From: an uncultured Eubacteriales bacterium
GTDB lineage: Bacteria; Bacillota; Clostridia; Christensenellales; CAG-138
Direction of reading: 5' to 3'
NCBI GenBank assembly: GCA_902801845.1
Contig: CADCJW010000002.1
Location: 493,627-557,626, forward strand
Length of the DNA: 64,000 bases
The notes beneath the pieces are model-generated. The model was not told the origin of the DNA and did no database searches. It was given only the letters and a program-made list of their open reading frames with translations. Below, in pieces: positions 8,955 to 16,639 of this stretch. Numbering within the stretch: the stretch's first letter is position 1; each line of letters starts with the position of its first letter. The position numbers and the translations under genes are program-made.

Positions 8955-9278
8955 TTATCGCCAGGTCTTCTCCCACTCACGCAACAGGCGATGCACCTTA
9001 TTATAGACCCGCTGGGCTTCCTTTATATCGCTGTCCGACACGGTGCCAAGGCGGTTCGCTCGTCGCACCAGCTGGTTGAAGTTGTTGCCGATCTGGTAGA
9101 TCTCATTCTCCAACTCAAGAAAGTCCACGTTGGGACGCTCTTTGATGGGTTTGCTCAGAATGAACTTTCGGAGCACATTCGCTTTGGACAGGCCGGATCT
9201 GGCGCTCAGCTCATCCAATGCGTCGCTTTCCTCTTTACTCATCCACAACAGGTATTGTTTATACATGCGTCTACTCAA
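8955..9278 (-). CDS. mobC: MobC-like relaxosome accessory protein
   Basis: 107 residues from TTG at 9278, which is placed 6 bases after GGAG; the next ATG is 9266. The N-terminal ribbon-helix-helix-like part (YLLWMSKEESDALDELSARS then GLSKANVLRKFI) is followed by the family signature EIYQIGNNFNQLVRRAN (here ENEIYQIGNNFNQLVRRANR) and a charged C-terminal helix. MobC proteins bind next to oriT and help the relaxase open the strands. The MobC at 61398 has the matching layout, but there the relaxase follows directly. Here the downstream DNA is the RM operon and no relaxase is visible, so this mobilization module may have lost or displaced its relaxase, or rely on another element. Structured DNA just upstream (9313-9408) is a candidate oriT. 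Confidence 0.85.
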   Translation of the reverse strand: MSRRMYKQYLLWMSKEESDALDELSARSGLSKANVLRKFILSKPIKERPNVDFLELENEIYQIGNNFNQLVRRANRLGTVSDSDIKEAQRVYNKVHRLLREWEKTWR

Positions 9279-9312
9279 AACATTCTCCTTTCCCGCCTTG
9301 CGGCATGGGGTA

Positions 9313-9408
9313 TTAGGGCCTGACCCTAACAAGCGGCCTTTTATATAAAAAGGCGATGCTTGCGAGGACATTTGACGGCTCGCTGTCCGGCCCCTCGGAT
9401 CAGCGAGC
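9313..9408. other. Cluster of inverted repeats upstream of mobC (candidate oriT)
   Basis: Three inverted repeats lie in 96 bases. TTAGGG/CCCTAA is at 9313-9318 and 9324-9329. GCCTTTT/AAAAGGC is at 9336-9342 and 9348-9354. GCTCGCTG/CAGCGAGC is at 9378-9385 and 9401-9408, with an inner TCCG/CGGA extension. Position directly upstream of a mobC gene is typical for an origin of transfer. No nic site can be identified by eye. No convincing gene is present in 9279-9463. Confidence 0.35.
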
Positions 9409-9463
9409 AATGAGAATAAAAAAAGAGACCCGCGTGTTGCAGATCTCCATGCCGGCCCTGAAT

Positions 9464-9480
9464 AGTGGGCGCAGTATTCA
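9464..9480. repeat. 17-bp inverted repeat, left end of the polymerase cassette
   Basis: AGTGGGCGCAGTATTCA on the plus strand; its exact reverse complement is at 13432-13448. It begins immediately after the stop codon of the 285-residue gene. One mismatch further in, TAAA is also shared. No target-site duplication is visible outside. Confidence 0.85.
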
Positions 9481-10338
9481 TTAAATGGATTCCATTACGT
9501 TGACTCTTTCCGCTATGTCGTCGTGGATCATGTAGCGCGCTACGCCGTAGCATTCTTGGGTCTTCTGGCCGAAGAAGTCAAAGAAATCCTTTTGCCACTT
9601 GTGGGTGAAGTTCGTGTTCCCGAAGAAGGCCTCGAAGCTGGTGCTGGGGAACAGGGCCCAGTCCGTGCCCTGCAGCCGGTTGAGCTTGTAGTACGCGATC
9701 AGCTCTATGGCTTCGGACAGGGGCATCTTGCCCGGCAGGTGGCTCTGGAGAAAGGCGGCGTCCTCCTCCGACACCTCCGCCCGGCAGGAGCGCAGGGGAC
9801 CCGCTTCCAGAGCGTTCGCCAGCACATCGTCGAACAGCAGCAGCCATTCGCTCCTGGTGCTCTCTGAAAACAGGGGGATCTGGAACTGGATCACCTTCTT
9901 CCGCCACATGGGCTCGAAGGTCTGTGCCGCCTTCGCGGCGTTTTTCCTGACCGATGCGCTCACCTGATCGGGGGAGCTGGAAGCAAGTGCAACGATGTTC
10001 CGCACATGGCGCACCAGCCAGCCGTTCCCCGCTTCGTCCACCAGCTCCGGGAATTCGTCGTGGAGCTCCGGGAAGCAGGTGTCGAACTGCCAGGCCGCTT
10101 CCTTCTCGGCCGGTATGCTGCACCAGGCGCACAGCGCCCGGCGGGCACAGTCCACGTCAGGGGTATCCTCCTTATACATGTACCCCCTCGCTACGATCGT
10201 CAGCACCCGGCTGAACCCCTTGCCGGTCAGGAGCATAGGAAAGGAGATGCGGTTCAGAAACGCCGTGTCCTTGACGCTGGCCGTTCGGTAGTCGGGGAAC
10301 GCCGTGTAGCATTGAAACTCTGTTCGCTCGTCGATCAT
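9481..10338 (-). CDS. Unknown protein coupled to the two-barrel RNA polymerase
   Basis: 285 residues from ATG at 10338, which overlaps the TGA of the polymerase gene (ATGA) and has GGGAGAGG about 9 bases upstream. An in-frame ATG at 10356 is possible but less well placed. No family was recognised. It is a soluble, mostly helical protein with a CARRALCAWC cysteine pair near residue 67, conserved-looking aromatic stretches (FEAFFGNTNFTHKWQKDFFD near 245) and no catalytic motif that I can name. The overlap with the polymerase gene implies equimolar synthesis, so a partner, processivity or template-recognition role is the simplest guess. Together the two genes fill the space between the 17-bp inverted repeats. 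Codon use resembles the polymerase. Confidence 0.8.
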   Translation of the reverse strand: MIDERTEFQCYTAFPDYRTASVKDTAFLNRISFPMLLTGKGFSRVLTIVARGYMYKEDTPDVDCARRALCAWCSIPAEKEAAWQFDTCFPELHDEFPELVDEAGNGWLVRHVRNIVALASSSPDQVSASVRKNAAKAAQTFEPMWRKKVIQFQIPLFSESTRSEWLLLFDDVLANALEAGPLRSCRAEVSEEDAAFLQSHLPGKMPLSEAIELIAYYKLNRLQGTDWALFPSTSFEAFFGNTNFTHKWQKDFFDFFGQKTQECYGVARYMIHDDIAERVNVMESI

Positions 10339-13300
10339 AGGCTCGTCCTCTCCCATGCGTTCTTATAGACTTCATCGGTCAGGACCTCCAAAGCAAACTT
10401 TCGCTTCCCCAGAGCGATAGCGCACCGCAGAGCGAGGCTTGCATCCATGCGCTCCTGGATGCGGTCCCGGCAGCGGCGGCCGATCTGGGCCTTGTAGCTG
10501 GTCCGATACAGCAGATCCTCCCCGTCCAGCAGTGCCCGCAGGTCCGCGCTGTCATCCTCCCGGCGCAGCCGCGCCTGCCGCACACCCCGCTTGCGGTAGA
10601 AGTCGTCGTAGTCACAGACGATATCCCCCAGTATCCGATACCCGCCGTAGCGAAAGTCCGTCAACACCTCGGACAGGCCTATGAACGACATCCGGCGGAA
10701 CTGCTCATAGAGGAACACCGCCCGCTGGAACTTGCCTTGGATCAGGTGCCACTGCTTCTCTCGCAGGGCGGTCCGGGCCTTCTGGAACTCCTCCGCCGTG
10801 CCGTCCTCGAACGCGCCGTAGAGGGATTCCACGGAAATGTCCGTCTGGGCCCGGGAGAACAGGATCCGCTCCACGTCCTTCTTGCGGGTCATGTAGTTGA
10901 GGTTCAATCGCTCCGTACGGATGCGCCGCAGCGCCGTTTCGTAGTCGGCGATCATGCCGGTCATGTAGGCCAGGGCGTCGGCAGGCAGCCGTTCCTTCCA
11001 TCCGTAGTCCCTGGCAAAGAGGAACAGCTCCTCATCCTGCGCCGGAGCCGCCTTGCGGTTCAGCGTGTTCCGTTTGATCTGCTCAGCCAGGTACGGCAGC
11101 CGCTCGATGTTGGAGGTCACCGCCTCCCACCGTATATCGGTATAGTATTTCTTCAGCTTCCGGCCCTTCTTCTTCGCGCCCCGCTTCCCCTCCACCAGGT
11201 CCTTGTAATCGAGGAAGGTGCTGCGCTCGATGGATTCATCCTTCAGGAACGGCGAGATGTCGGGCTTGACGCCGTTCTTCGCCGCGTCGATCTCCAGCCC
11301 CGTCAGGATGGCCAGCAGTTCCGTATCCTCCCGTGCTTTTATTCGATCTGCTTTCGGCAGAGTTTCGTTGTATGCGACCACCGCCCGGTTGAAGGCGGCG
11401 TTGCAGATCTGCCCGACCCGGGAGGAAAAGGTGTCCCGCACCGTTTCAAAGCGGGCTCGCCAGTCGTTGGCGTCCGATTCCCGAGCGGAAACGGAGGGGA
11501 TCTTCAGCAGGGGCAGGTTCCGCCGGTAGTCCAACAGCGCGGGATCCAAATCTGTATAGTTCCGCCGGACGCACTCGTTCAGCAGGGGATCCGCGATCAG
11601 CTTCACGATGTCGCCGTCGTAATCCGCACCGCCCAGCCGTTCCGGGATCAGGGTTCGGGCGTCCACCATGACCACATAGCTGAGGTGGGAGAGATACTTC
11701 TGCCGCAGGCTGCCCTCCTCCTCCAATAAGCTGACCACCGCCTCCTCGTTACGGGCGATATGGGGATTTCTCAGGAGCGCGATCTGCCCTGAATAGGGGA
11801 ACGCGGTCTTGGGCGCATACGCCACCGTTCCCTGCAAACATTCCGCCTCCAACCGGCGCAGGGCCCGTTTGCAGGCCTTCCGGCTCCGGGCCGTCAGCTC
11901 CGTCAGCCGAAATAGAAAGCGCATCAGGTCCCCGGACAGGTACCGATTCTCCCCCAGGATCAGCATCTGTCCCCGGGCGAAGCTGCGATAGATGCTGTCG
12001 GCTCGCTTTTCCAGCTCCTCGGCAAAGAGGGGTTCCCGGAGAAACAGGGGATTCCGCTTCAACAGTTTCGCCAGGGTCGCCTCCCGGGTGAAGGGGTCCG
12101 TCTCCGGGTCCTCCAGCACGGCAGTGAAATACGCCAGCCGGGAATCAGGGTCCGCCACCAGGCGATAGTATTCCGTCTCGCTTTCCTTGGTGAGCCATGA
12201 CCGTGTATCCTGGGCCGGGTCGTGATCCCATCCTTCCGGCAGGTCCCGGGGACGAAACTCATCTGGTGTCACGGAGACCGTGGCCAGGAACTGATAGTTC
12301 ATATCCACATAGGGCTGGACCTTCACCGGGTTCACCTGGGAGATGTAGAGGGCGTGACCATACCGTTCGCACCGGCCCAGATACTCCGCCCACGTCAGCC
12401 TGTTGTCCGTCATCCAGCCGAAAGCTTTGAACATGCTTTTGGTGAGGATCAGGTTCACTTCGTCCGTCTTGTGACGATCTCCCCACACGTCCACCAGGTA
12501 GGACACGTCCAGTTCCCGGAACAGCCCATGGAAGTCCACCTCGTGTACCACGCCCTTGATGTACGGCATGCGGATCTGGAAGGAGGAATGGATGTGCTGC
12601 CGGCAATAGCGGCGGTCGATCTCTTCGGCCAGCTCTGCGCTGATCAGGCCCTCGCCGTCGAACTCCTTGACATTTACTTCCCCCACGGCCTCCACCCGCC
12701 GGTAGGAGCGGGTCGCGCCGTCGCCGCCTACGTTCTCCACCGTGATCATGGGCACGTCTTCCACGGTGGACTGGAAGTCCTCCACCACGATCACCCGGCG
12801 GGGGTCGAAGAAGGGACCGACGCGGATCCCGTCCGTGAACATGAGCCCGTTATAGGCGTATACCTTGCTCAACACGCAGCGGTCGAACCGCATCCCCAGG
12901 GTGATGCGCTCCTTCAGGCGCTCATATATGTGTTCGGATACGAAGGTCAGGCGTGACGCCCGGCTCATGCTGGCGGAGCGCTCGAAGGCGTAATACCGCC
13001 AGATGGAGTTGGGGAAGGTGAGCTCTATCCCCTCCGGACGGAACATGGACTCCGCTTTCCTCTGCAGCTCGGCGGCTTTCCCCGCCGGCGCACGGTCAAA
13101 GACGCCGGAGAAGTCCACATAGAGGATATGAAACTGTATCTGCGTGGCCCAGCCCAGCCGGTCCCGCATATCGGGCTCCCGGAAGATCTGCTCGATCTGG
13201 TCGAACAGGGCGCACTGGGGCTGTTCCGTCTTGCGAACGCTGTCGCTGTGGATCGCCTTTTCGAAATCGAAGCGGATCTCGTATCGCCCGTCCTCCTGCA

Positions 13301-13364
13301 GCTCCGCGTTGGCAAGGAGCGCCCGGGCGGACACCTGCCATATCTCATACGTCTTTCTGTACAT
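10335..13364 (-). CDS. Two-barrel RNA polymerase of the RdRP (QDE-1/YonO) superfamily
   Basis: 1009 residues from ATG at 13364, preceded by GAGGAGAGG; an upstream ATG at 13397 lacks a good site. Motifs in order match the double-psi beta-barrel polymerases of the eukaryotic RNA-dependent RNA polymerase family. AYNGLMFTDGIRV is at 170-182 (compare the FSDG block), FDGEGLIS at 235-242, QIRMPYIKGVV at 263-273 (compare the QIRY-KGV block), GQIALLRNPHI at 526-536 (compare G-V-RNP), the catalytic GGADYDGDIV with metal-binding Asp 581, 583 and 585, then EIDAAKNGV at 691-699 (compare AVDFPKTG). Bacterial relatives known to me are phage-borne, for example the SP-beta YonO DNA-dependent polymerase, so template type (RNA or DNA) cannot be decided here. 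It lies in a minus-strand cassette with a coupled partner inside an integrative element, next to xis/parB/int. The family call is strong; the function in this element is unknown. Confidence 0.88.
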   Translation of the reverse strand: MYRKTYEIWQVSARALLANAELQEDGRYEIRFDFEKAIHSDSVRKTEQPQCALFDQIEQIFREPDMRDRLGWATQIQFHILYVDFSGVFDRAPAGKAAELQRKAESMFRPEGIELTFPNSIWRYYAFERSASMSRASRLTFVSEHIYERLKERITLGMRFDRCVLSKVYAYNGLMFTDGIRVGPFFDPRRVIVVEDFQSTVEDVPMITVENVGGDGATRSYRRVEAVGEVNVKEFDGEGLISAELAEEIDRRYCRQHIHSSFQIRMPYIKGVVHEVDFHGLFRELDVSYLVDVWGDRHKTDEVNLILTKSMFKAFGWMTDNRLTWAEYLGRCERYGHALYISQVNPVKVQPYVDMNYQFLATVSVTPDEFRPRDLPEGWDHDPAQDTRSWLTKESETEYYRLVADPDSRLAYFTAVLEDPETDPFTREATLAKLLKRNPLFLREPLFAEELEKRADSIYRSFARGQMLILGENRYLSGDLMRFLFRLTELTARSRKACKRALRRLEAECLQGTVAYAPKTAFPYSGQIALLRNPHIARNEEAVVSLLEEEGSLRQKYLSHLSYVVMVDARTLIPERLGGADYDGDIVKLIADPLLNECVRRNYTDLDPALLDYRRNLPLLKIPSVSARESDANDWRARFETVRDTFSSRVGQICNAAFNRAVVAYNETLPKADRIKAREDTELLAILTGLEIDAAKNGVKPDISPFLKDESIERSTFLDYKDLVEGKRGAKKKGRKLKKYYTDIRWEAVTSNIERLPYLAEQIKRNTLNRKAAPAQDEELFLFARDYGWKERLPADALAYMTGMIADYETALRRIRTERLNLNYMTRKKDVERILFSRAQTDISVESLYGAFEDGTAEEFQKARTALREKQWHLIQGKFQRAVFLYEQFRRMSFIGLSEVLTDFRYGGYRILGDIVCDYDDFYRKRGVRQARLRREDDSADLRALLDGEDLLYRTSYKAQIGRRCRDRIQERMDASLALRCAIALGKRKFALEVLTDEVYKNAWERTSL

Positions 13365-13387
13365 CGTTTCCTCTCCTCTGTACTGCC

Positions 13388-13416
13388 AGTGTACCATACT
13401 CAGCCTCCTGATTCAA
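13388..13416 (-). promoter_or_regulatory. Promoter of the polymerase cassette
   Basis: On the minus strand: TTGAAT (13416-13411), 17-base spacer, TACACT (13393-13388) with an extended TGG before it. The leader would be only about 16 bases and contains the ribosome binding site. The promoter lies just inside the right inverted repeat. Confidence 0.5.
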
Positions 13417-13431
13417 TATGTTTCACTTTAT

Positions 13432-13448
13432 TGAATACTGCGCCCACT
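13432..13448. repeat. 17-bp inverted repeat, right end of the polymerase cassette
   Basis: TGAATACTGCGCCCACT, the exact reverse complement of 9464-9480. It lies upstream of the cassette promoter and upstream of xis on the other strand, so it could also act in the divergent xis promoter region. The bounded unit is 3985 bp. Confidence 0.85.
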
Positions 13449-13524
13449 TTTTCAAATCTCAAAGAAAGGAGGATAACCAACGCCGGGGAAGGTGCCGCAG
13501 GATAAAAATTCAAGGAGGAACCGA

Positions 13525-13731
13525 ATGAACAACTTTACCTGCATCGGCGACCTGCCGATGACCCTCTCTGTAGAGGACGTTGCCTCCTACCTGGGGATCT
13601 CCCGGGTAGGAGCCTATAACCTGTGCCACGCCCATGGCTTCCCCTCCATGCGGATCGGAAAGCGGATCCTGATCCCCCGTGACCGCTTCCTGGAGTGGCT
13701 CGACCGGCGGCAGAAGGAGGCGATCGGATGA
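13525..13731 (+). CDS. xis: Excisionase-family helix-turn-helix protein
   Basis: 68 residues from ATG at 13525, 6 bases after AAGGAGG; a longer frame starting 13492 has no such site. MerR-like winged helix of the excisionase type: MTLSVEDVASYLGISRVGAY then NLCHAHGFPSMRIGKRILIP and a C-terminal FLEWLDRRQ helix. Proteins of this type bind attachment sites and direct the integrase toward excision, or act as small regulators. It starts the plus-strand set xis-parB-tnpV-int, overlaps parB by four bases (ATGA at 13728), and is divergent from the polymerase cassette. Excisionase is the favoured role because an integrase follows in the same direction. Confidence 0.85.
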   Translation: MNNFTCIGDLPMTLSVEDVASYLGISRVGAYNLCHAHGFPSMRIGKRILIPRDRFLEWLDRRQKEAIG

Positions 13732-14705
13732 AAAGAAAAATGACCGAACCGACGGAGACCTCTAAATTTGAGATCAGCCCTTCCATGGGCGATGCCATCA
13801 GTCGGGCCGCCGCCCTGGCATTCAACAGGGACATCGACCTGAAGACGACCGTCAAGAACGTATCCCTGTGGGCGCTGAAGCCGTTCAAGAACCATCCCTA
13901 TCGCCTGTATGACGATGCCAAGATGGCGGAACTGGCGGAGAGCATCCGGGAAAACGGAGTCATCTCCCCCATCCTGATCCGGCCGACCGAAGGCCCCAAC
14001 TATGAGATCGTCTCCGGACATAACCGGGTCGAAGCCTGCCGGCGGGCGGGCATAAAGACCATCCCGGCCATCATCCGGGAGATGGACGACGACACGGCGA
14101 CCATGCTGATGGTGGAAGCCAACCAGCAGCGGGAGATCGTCCTGCCCAGCGAAAAGGCCTTCGCCTATAAGATGCGCCTGGACGCCATGAAGCGGCAGGG
14201 CAAGCGCCCCGATCCCACCTGTACCCAAGTTGGGAACAAGTCGGGGGAGAAGTCCGCCGACCGGCTGGCCCAGGAGGTCGGTGAGAGCCGCAACCAGATC
14301 CAGCGCTACATCCGGCTGACCTACCTGATCCCGGAGCTGCGCGATATGGTCGACAGCGGGAAACTGGCCATGAATCCCGCCGTCGAGCTGTCCTACCTGC
14401 CGATGATGGAGCAAACGTATGTGCTGGCCGCTATCCAGTCTGAACAATGCTCGCCCACGCTGGCACAGGCAAAGGAGATGAAGGAGGCATACGCTCACGG
14501 CCCATTCACCTTTGACACTCCGCTTGACATTATGCTGGCTGCCAAAGGAAAACGCAAGGAAGTCCTGTCCCTGCCCATGGACCGCTTCGCCCAATTCTTC
14601 CCGCCCGACAGTACGCCCCGGGAGATCCAGGACGAGCTGTTTCGCATCCTGACGGAATACCAGCGGCGGCAGGAGCGGTGGCGCGCCATGGATATGGAGC
14701 GTTGA
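13728..14705 (+). CDS. ParB-like partition/nuclease-fold protein
   Basis: 325 residues. The ParB N-terminal domain runs from WALKPFKNHPYRLYDDAKMA through ESIRENGVISPILIRP to the signature SGHNRVEACRRAGIKTIPAI at about 101-120. The middle domain is a helix-turn-helix (ADRLAQEVGESRNQIQRYIR). A C-terminal region of about 80 residues may dimerise. ParB proteins bind centromere-like parS sites and, with ParA, segregate plasmids or circular element intermediates. No parA is seen next to it, so it may act as a stand-alone regulator or maintenance factor. The start is the ATGA overlapping the xis stop. Coding contains CCCAAGTTGGG at 14224-14234, which by chance or otherwise matches the hairpin tips at 59.8-61.1 kb. 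Confidence 0.88.
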   Translation: MKRKMTEPTETSKFEISPSMGDAISRAAALAFNRDIDLKTTVKNVSLWALKPFKNHPYRLYDDAKMAELAESIRENGVISPILIRPTEGPNYEIVSGHNRVEACRRAGIKTIPAIIREMDDDTATMLMVEANQQREIVLPSEKAFAYKMRLDAMKRQGKRPDPTCTQVGNKSGEKSADRLAQEVGESRNQIQRYIRLTYLIPELRDMVDSGKLAMNPAVELSYLPMMEQTYVLAAIQSEQCSPTLAQAKEMKEAYAHGPFTFDTPLDIMLAAKGKRKEVLSLPMDRFAQFFPPDSTPREIQDELFRILTEYQRRQERWRAMDMER

Positions 14706-14724
14706 CGGTCTCAGATGGAACTTG

Positions 14725-14754
14725 CTCGCCGCGCTGTTTTCGCAGCGCGGCGAG
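14725..14754. terminator. 12-bp GC-rich hairpin after parB
   Basis: CTCGCCGCGCTG at 14725-14736 pairs perfectly with 14743-14754 around a 6-base loop. There is no T run after it, so it may attenuate rather than end transcription between parB and tnpV, or stabilise the 3' end. Confidence 0.45.
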
Positions 14755-14822
14755 ACATCCTTGTCAACGGATGCGAAACGTACTATTCGTTAAATCGACA
14801 AACCAGCGAAAGGAGAAACACT

Positions 14823-15173
14823 ATGGAACTGACCTACACCCAAGTGGGAGACTACCTGCTCCCGAACCTCGTCATGGACCCCCAGCCGGAAGGAAATGTC
14901 GGCGTATGGGGCCGGCGGCGCAAACGGTATCTGAAGGAGCGCCGCGACGGCACCTATACCGCCATGGTGCTGAAAGGCACCCTGACCCAGCACCTGATCG
15001 ACACCGACGAGGCGGCCCGGGACATGATGGAAACTCTTACACGCCAAATGGCTCAGGCCGAGGGCGTGACCGAGGAGCTGAAACGGCGCGATCAGATGGC
15101 CTGGGTGCAGCGGATGAACAGCATTCGCAACCGCGCCGAGGAGATCGTGCGACATGAACTGATCGAGGTGTAA
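14823..15173 (+). CDS. tnpV: TnpV-family transposon-encoded protein
   Basis: 116 residues from ATG at 14823, preceded by AAAGGAG. It has the family pattern: YTQVGDYLLPNLVMDP, GVWGRRRKRYLKERRDGTY, LTQHLIDTDEAA, then EELKRRDQMAWVQRMNSIRN and a final EEIVRHELI. TnpV proteins accompany mobile elements of Clostridia; no biochemical role is established that I know of. A second copy with the same layout is at 40508 in a transposon remnant. It lies between the post-parB hairpin and the integrase, 1 base from the integrase start, so the two are probably translated from one message. Confidence 0.85.
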   Translation: MELTYTQVGDYLLPNLVMDPQPEGNVGVWGRRRKRYLKERRDGTYTAMVLKGTLTQHLIDTDEAARDMMETLTRQMAQAEGVTEELKRRDQMAWVQRMNSIRNRAEEIVRHELIEV

Positions 15174-15174
15174 T

Positions 15175-16305
15175 ATGGTTACAAAACGAAACGATAAGCG
15201 CTATACCGCCACGCTGGCGATAGGGCGAAACCCGGACGGGTCTTTGAAACGGAAATACTTTTATGGGAAGACGAAGAAGGAAGTCGATCTGAAGATCGCA
15301 AAGGCCAAGCTCGACCTGGAAAACGGAATGTTTACCCCGGACGACGGCGTGACCTTCATCGACATCGCACACAAATGGGTGGATGTGGCCCATCCCGACA
15401 TCATGCCGCACACCAGAAAGACCTATCACACGATGATCGACAAGCACCTGAAATCGCTTCATCACATCGAACTGAAAAAGCTGAAGCCGCTGCATCTGCA
15501 GGCGGTATTGAAAGAAATGTACGACAACGGGCTTTCCGACAACATGATGCGGGACGCCAAAATCATCGCTTCGGCGGTTTTGAATTTCGCCATGGACAAC
15601 GATCTGCTCTTTCGGAACGTGTTCGCGCGTGTCTCCGTTCCGAAGCGGGGCAAGGCGGAGCGGCTTCCGATCACCGAGGAGCAGAAAAACCTGATCCTCC
15701 GCACATGGAGAGGACACCGGATGGGCGTGGCCGTTCTGGTCATGCTGTATTGCGGGCTGCGTCGTGGAGAGATCGTCGCTCTGACCTGGAACGATGTGGA
15801 CTTTGAGGCCATGACGATCTCCGTTACGAAAGCGGCGACCTTCGGGCAGAACCAGGCCAAGATCAAACAGCCGAAGACCGAGGCAGGCAAGCGGATCGTA
15901 CCCTTTCCAGTCCAGCTGCTCCCGATCTTCAAGGAAGCGAAACGGAACAGCTCCATCTATGTTTGCCCGGCGGCTGACGGCAGCATGATGACCAATACGG
16001 CCTGGACCACCTCCTGGAACTCCTACATGCACTATCTGAACATCCAGGCAGGTGGTCGGGACGCCAGCCGCAGCCATCCGAAGGTCGTTGCCATGGACCG
16101 GTTCACTGCCCACCAGCTCCGGCACACCTATGCCACCATGCTCTATGACGCCGGGGTAGACGTAAAAACGGCACAGGACTTCCTCGGTCATGCCGATCCT
16201 ACCGTGACCATGAACATCTACACCCATCTCTCCTCGCAGAAAAAGGAGAAGGCGATCCTTGCTTTGCAGCAGCATTTTACGGATACGATCCCGGAAGCGC
16301 TGTAA
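15175..16305 (+). CDS. int: Tyrosine site-specific integrase
   Basis: 376 residues. It inserts and excises the element at its attachment site by strand exchange through a catalytic tyrosine. An N-terminal arm-binding-like segment (KRKYFYGKTKKEVDLKIAKA) leads to a SAM-like core-binding domain (about 60-160) and the catalytic domain: Arg in YCGLRRGEIVALTW, Lys/beta region, H-x-x-R in TAHQLRHTYATML, LGHADPTVTM and the nucleophile in MNIYTHLS. All conserved residues are present, so it should be active. It is the last gene of the element; a terminator and a region duplicated at 34.2 kb follow, which puts the right attachment site close to 16.43-16.5 kb. The 16 C-terminal codons recur as a remnant at 34104-34151. 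Confidence 0.95.
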   Translation: MVTKRNDKRYTATLAIGRNPDGSLKRKYFYGKTKKEVDLKIAKAKLDLENGMFTPDDGVTFIDIAHKWVDVAHPDIMPHTRKTYHTMIDKHLKSLHHIELKKLKPLHLQAVLKEMYDNGLSDNMMRDAKIIASAVLNFAMDNDLLFRNVFARVSVPKRGKAERLPITEEQKNLILRTWRGHRMGVAVLVMLYCGLRRGEIVALTWNDVDFEAMTISVTKAATFGQNQAKIKQPKTEAGKRIVPFPVQLLPIFKEAKRNSSIYVCPAADGSMMTNTAWTTSWNSYMHYLNIQAGGRDASRSHPKVVAMDRFTAHQLRHTYATMLYDAGVDVKTAQDFLGHADPTVTMNIYTHLSSQKKEKAILALQQHFTDTIPEAL

Positions 16306-16327
16306 ATTTTTATTAATCCCAGCTCAA

Positions 16328-16365
16328 ACAGCCGGCAAAAAAACTTTTTTGTCGGCTGTTTTTTT
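16328..16365 (+). terminator. Rho-independent terminator after the integrase
   Basis: ACAGCCG...CGGCTGT with an A-rich/T-rich inner stem (16328-16359), followed by a run of seven T. It ends the xis-parB-tnpV-int transcript. Confidence 0.8.
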
Positions 16366-16434
16366 GCTGAAAGAAGCTGCCGGCGAGATCGGCTCTGTTG
16401 TCAATTTGTTGTCAAAACCCCAAATGAGTGCAAA
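16348..16434. repeat. 87-bp direct repeat, copy 1 (element right end)
   Basis: Identical over 87 bases to 34196-34282, same orientation, 17.8 kb apart. It starts inside the integrase terminator and runs through GTTGTCAATTTGTTGTCAAA to GAGTGCAAA. Beyond it both copies have a diverged stretch and then a similar hairpin (here 16466-16492). Confidence 0.95.
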
Positions 16435-16465
16435 AAACGGCTCTCCTGATCGAACTCAAGGTATG

Positions 16466-16492
16466 AAAAAAGCTCGATTTCTCGGGCTTTTT
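16466..16492. terminator. Hairpin at the presumed element/chromosome junction
   Basis: AAAAAGCTCG (16467-16476) pairs with CGGGCTTTTT (16483-16492), one G-T pair, loop ATTTCT. It has the same loop and nearly the same stem as the terminator of tRNA-Met at 34315-34340, so it probably marks the chromosomal side or the attachment region of this element. Confidence 0.6.
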
Positions 16493-16572
16493 AGGTGGTA
16501 CGAGTAGTGATAACTGACTCAGCGTCGAACGACCATATTCCATAGGCCCATGGAGAGGAATCCCCTTCGCTA

Positions 16573-16601
16573 TTGTCAAGGGCGCGCGAAGGTAGTATAA
16601 T
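16573..16601 (+). promoter_or_regulatory. Sigma-A promoter of the multidomain gene
   Basis: TTGTCA (16573-16578), 17-base spacer, TATAAT (16596-16601). Transcription would start about 30 bases before the ATG at 16640. Confidence 0.75.
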
Positions 16602-16639
16602 AATATATCTTTTTGCGCCGGAGTTTAGGATAAGGAACG

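Noticed and set aside
9341..9553. 70-codon minus-strand frame next to the polymerase cassette
   Set aside because: It crosses the inverted repeats and the end of the 285-residue gene, has no ribosome binding site and a composition unlike the neighbouring genes.
10335..13364. Reverse transcriptase (retron or group II intron type)
   Set aside because: No YxDD motif or RT blocks are present; the catalytic signature is DYDGD in a two-barrel context.
13388..13524. parS-like centromere sites for the ParB-like protein
   Set aside because: No repeated palindromes other than the cassette end repeat were seen near xis/parB.
14224..14234. CCCAAGTTGGG inside the ParB-like gene as an outlying array unit
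   Set aside because: It encodes Thr-Gln-Val-Gly in frame in a linker, and the stem does not extend beyond the core, so chance or coding constraint explains it.
16490..16540. 3' end of a tRNA gene at the integrase-side junction
   Set aside because: TGGTA on the plus strand looks like a CCA end, but no T-arm or anticodon arm can be folded from the adjoining bases.
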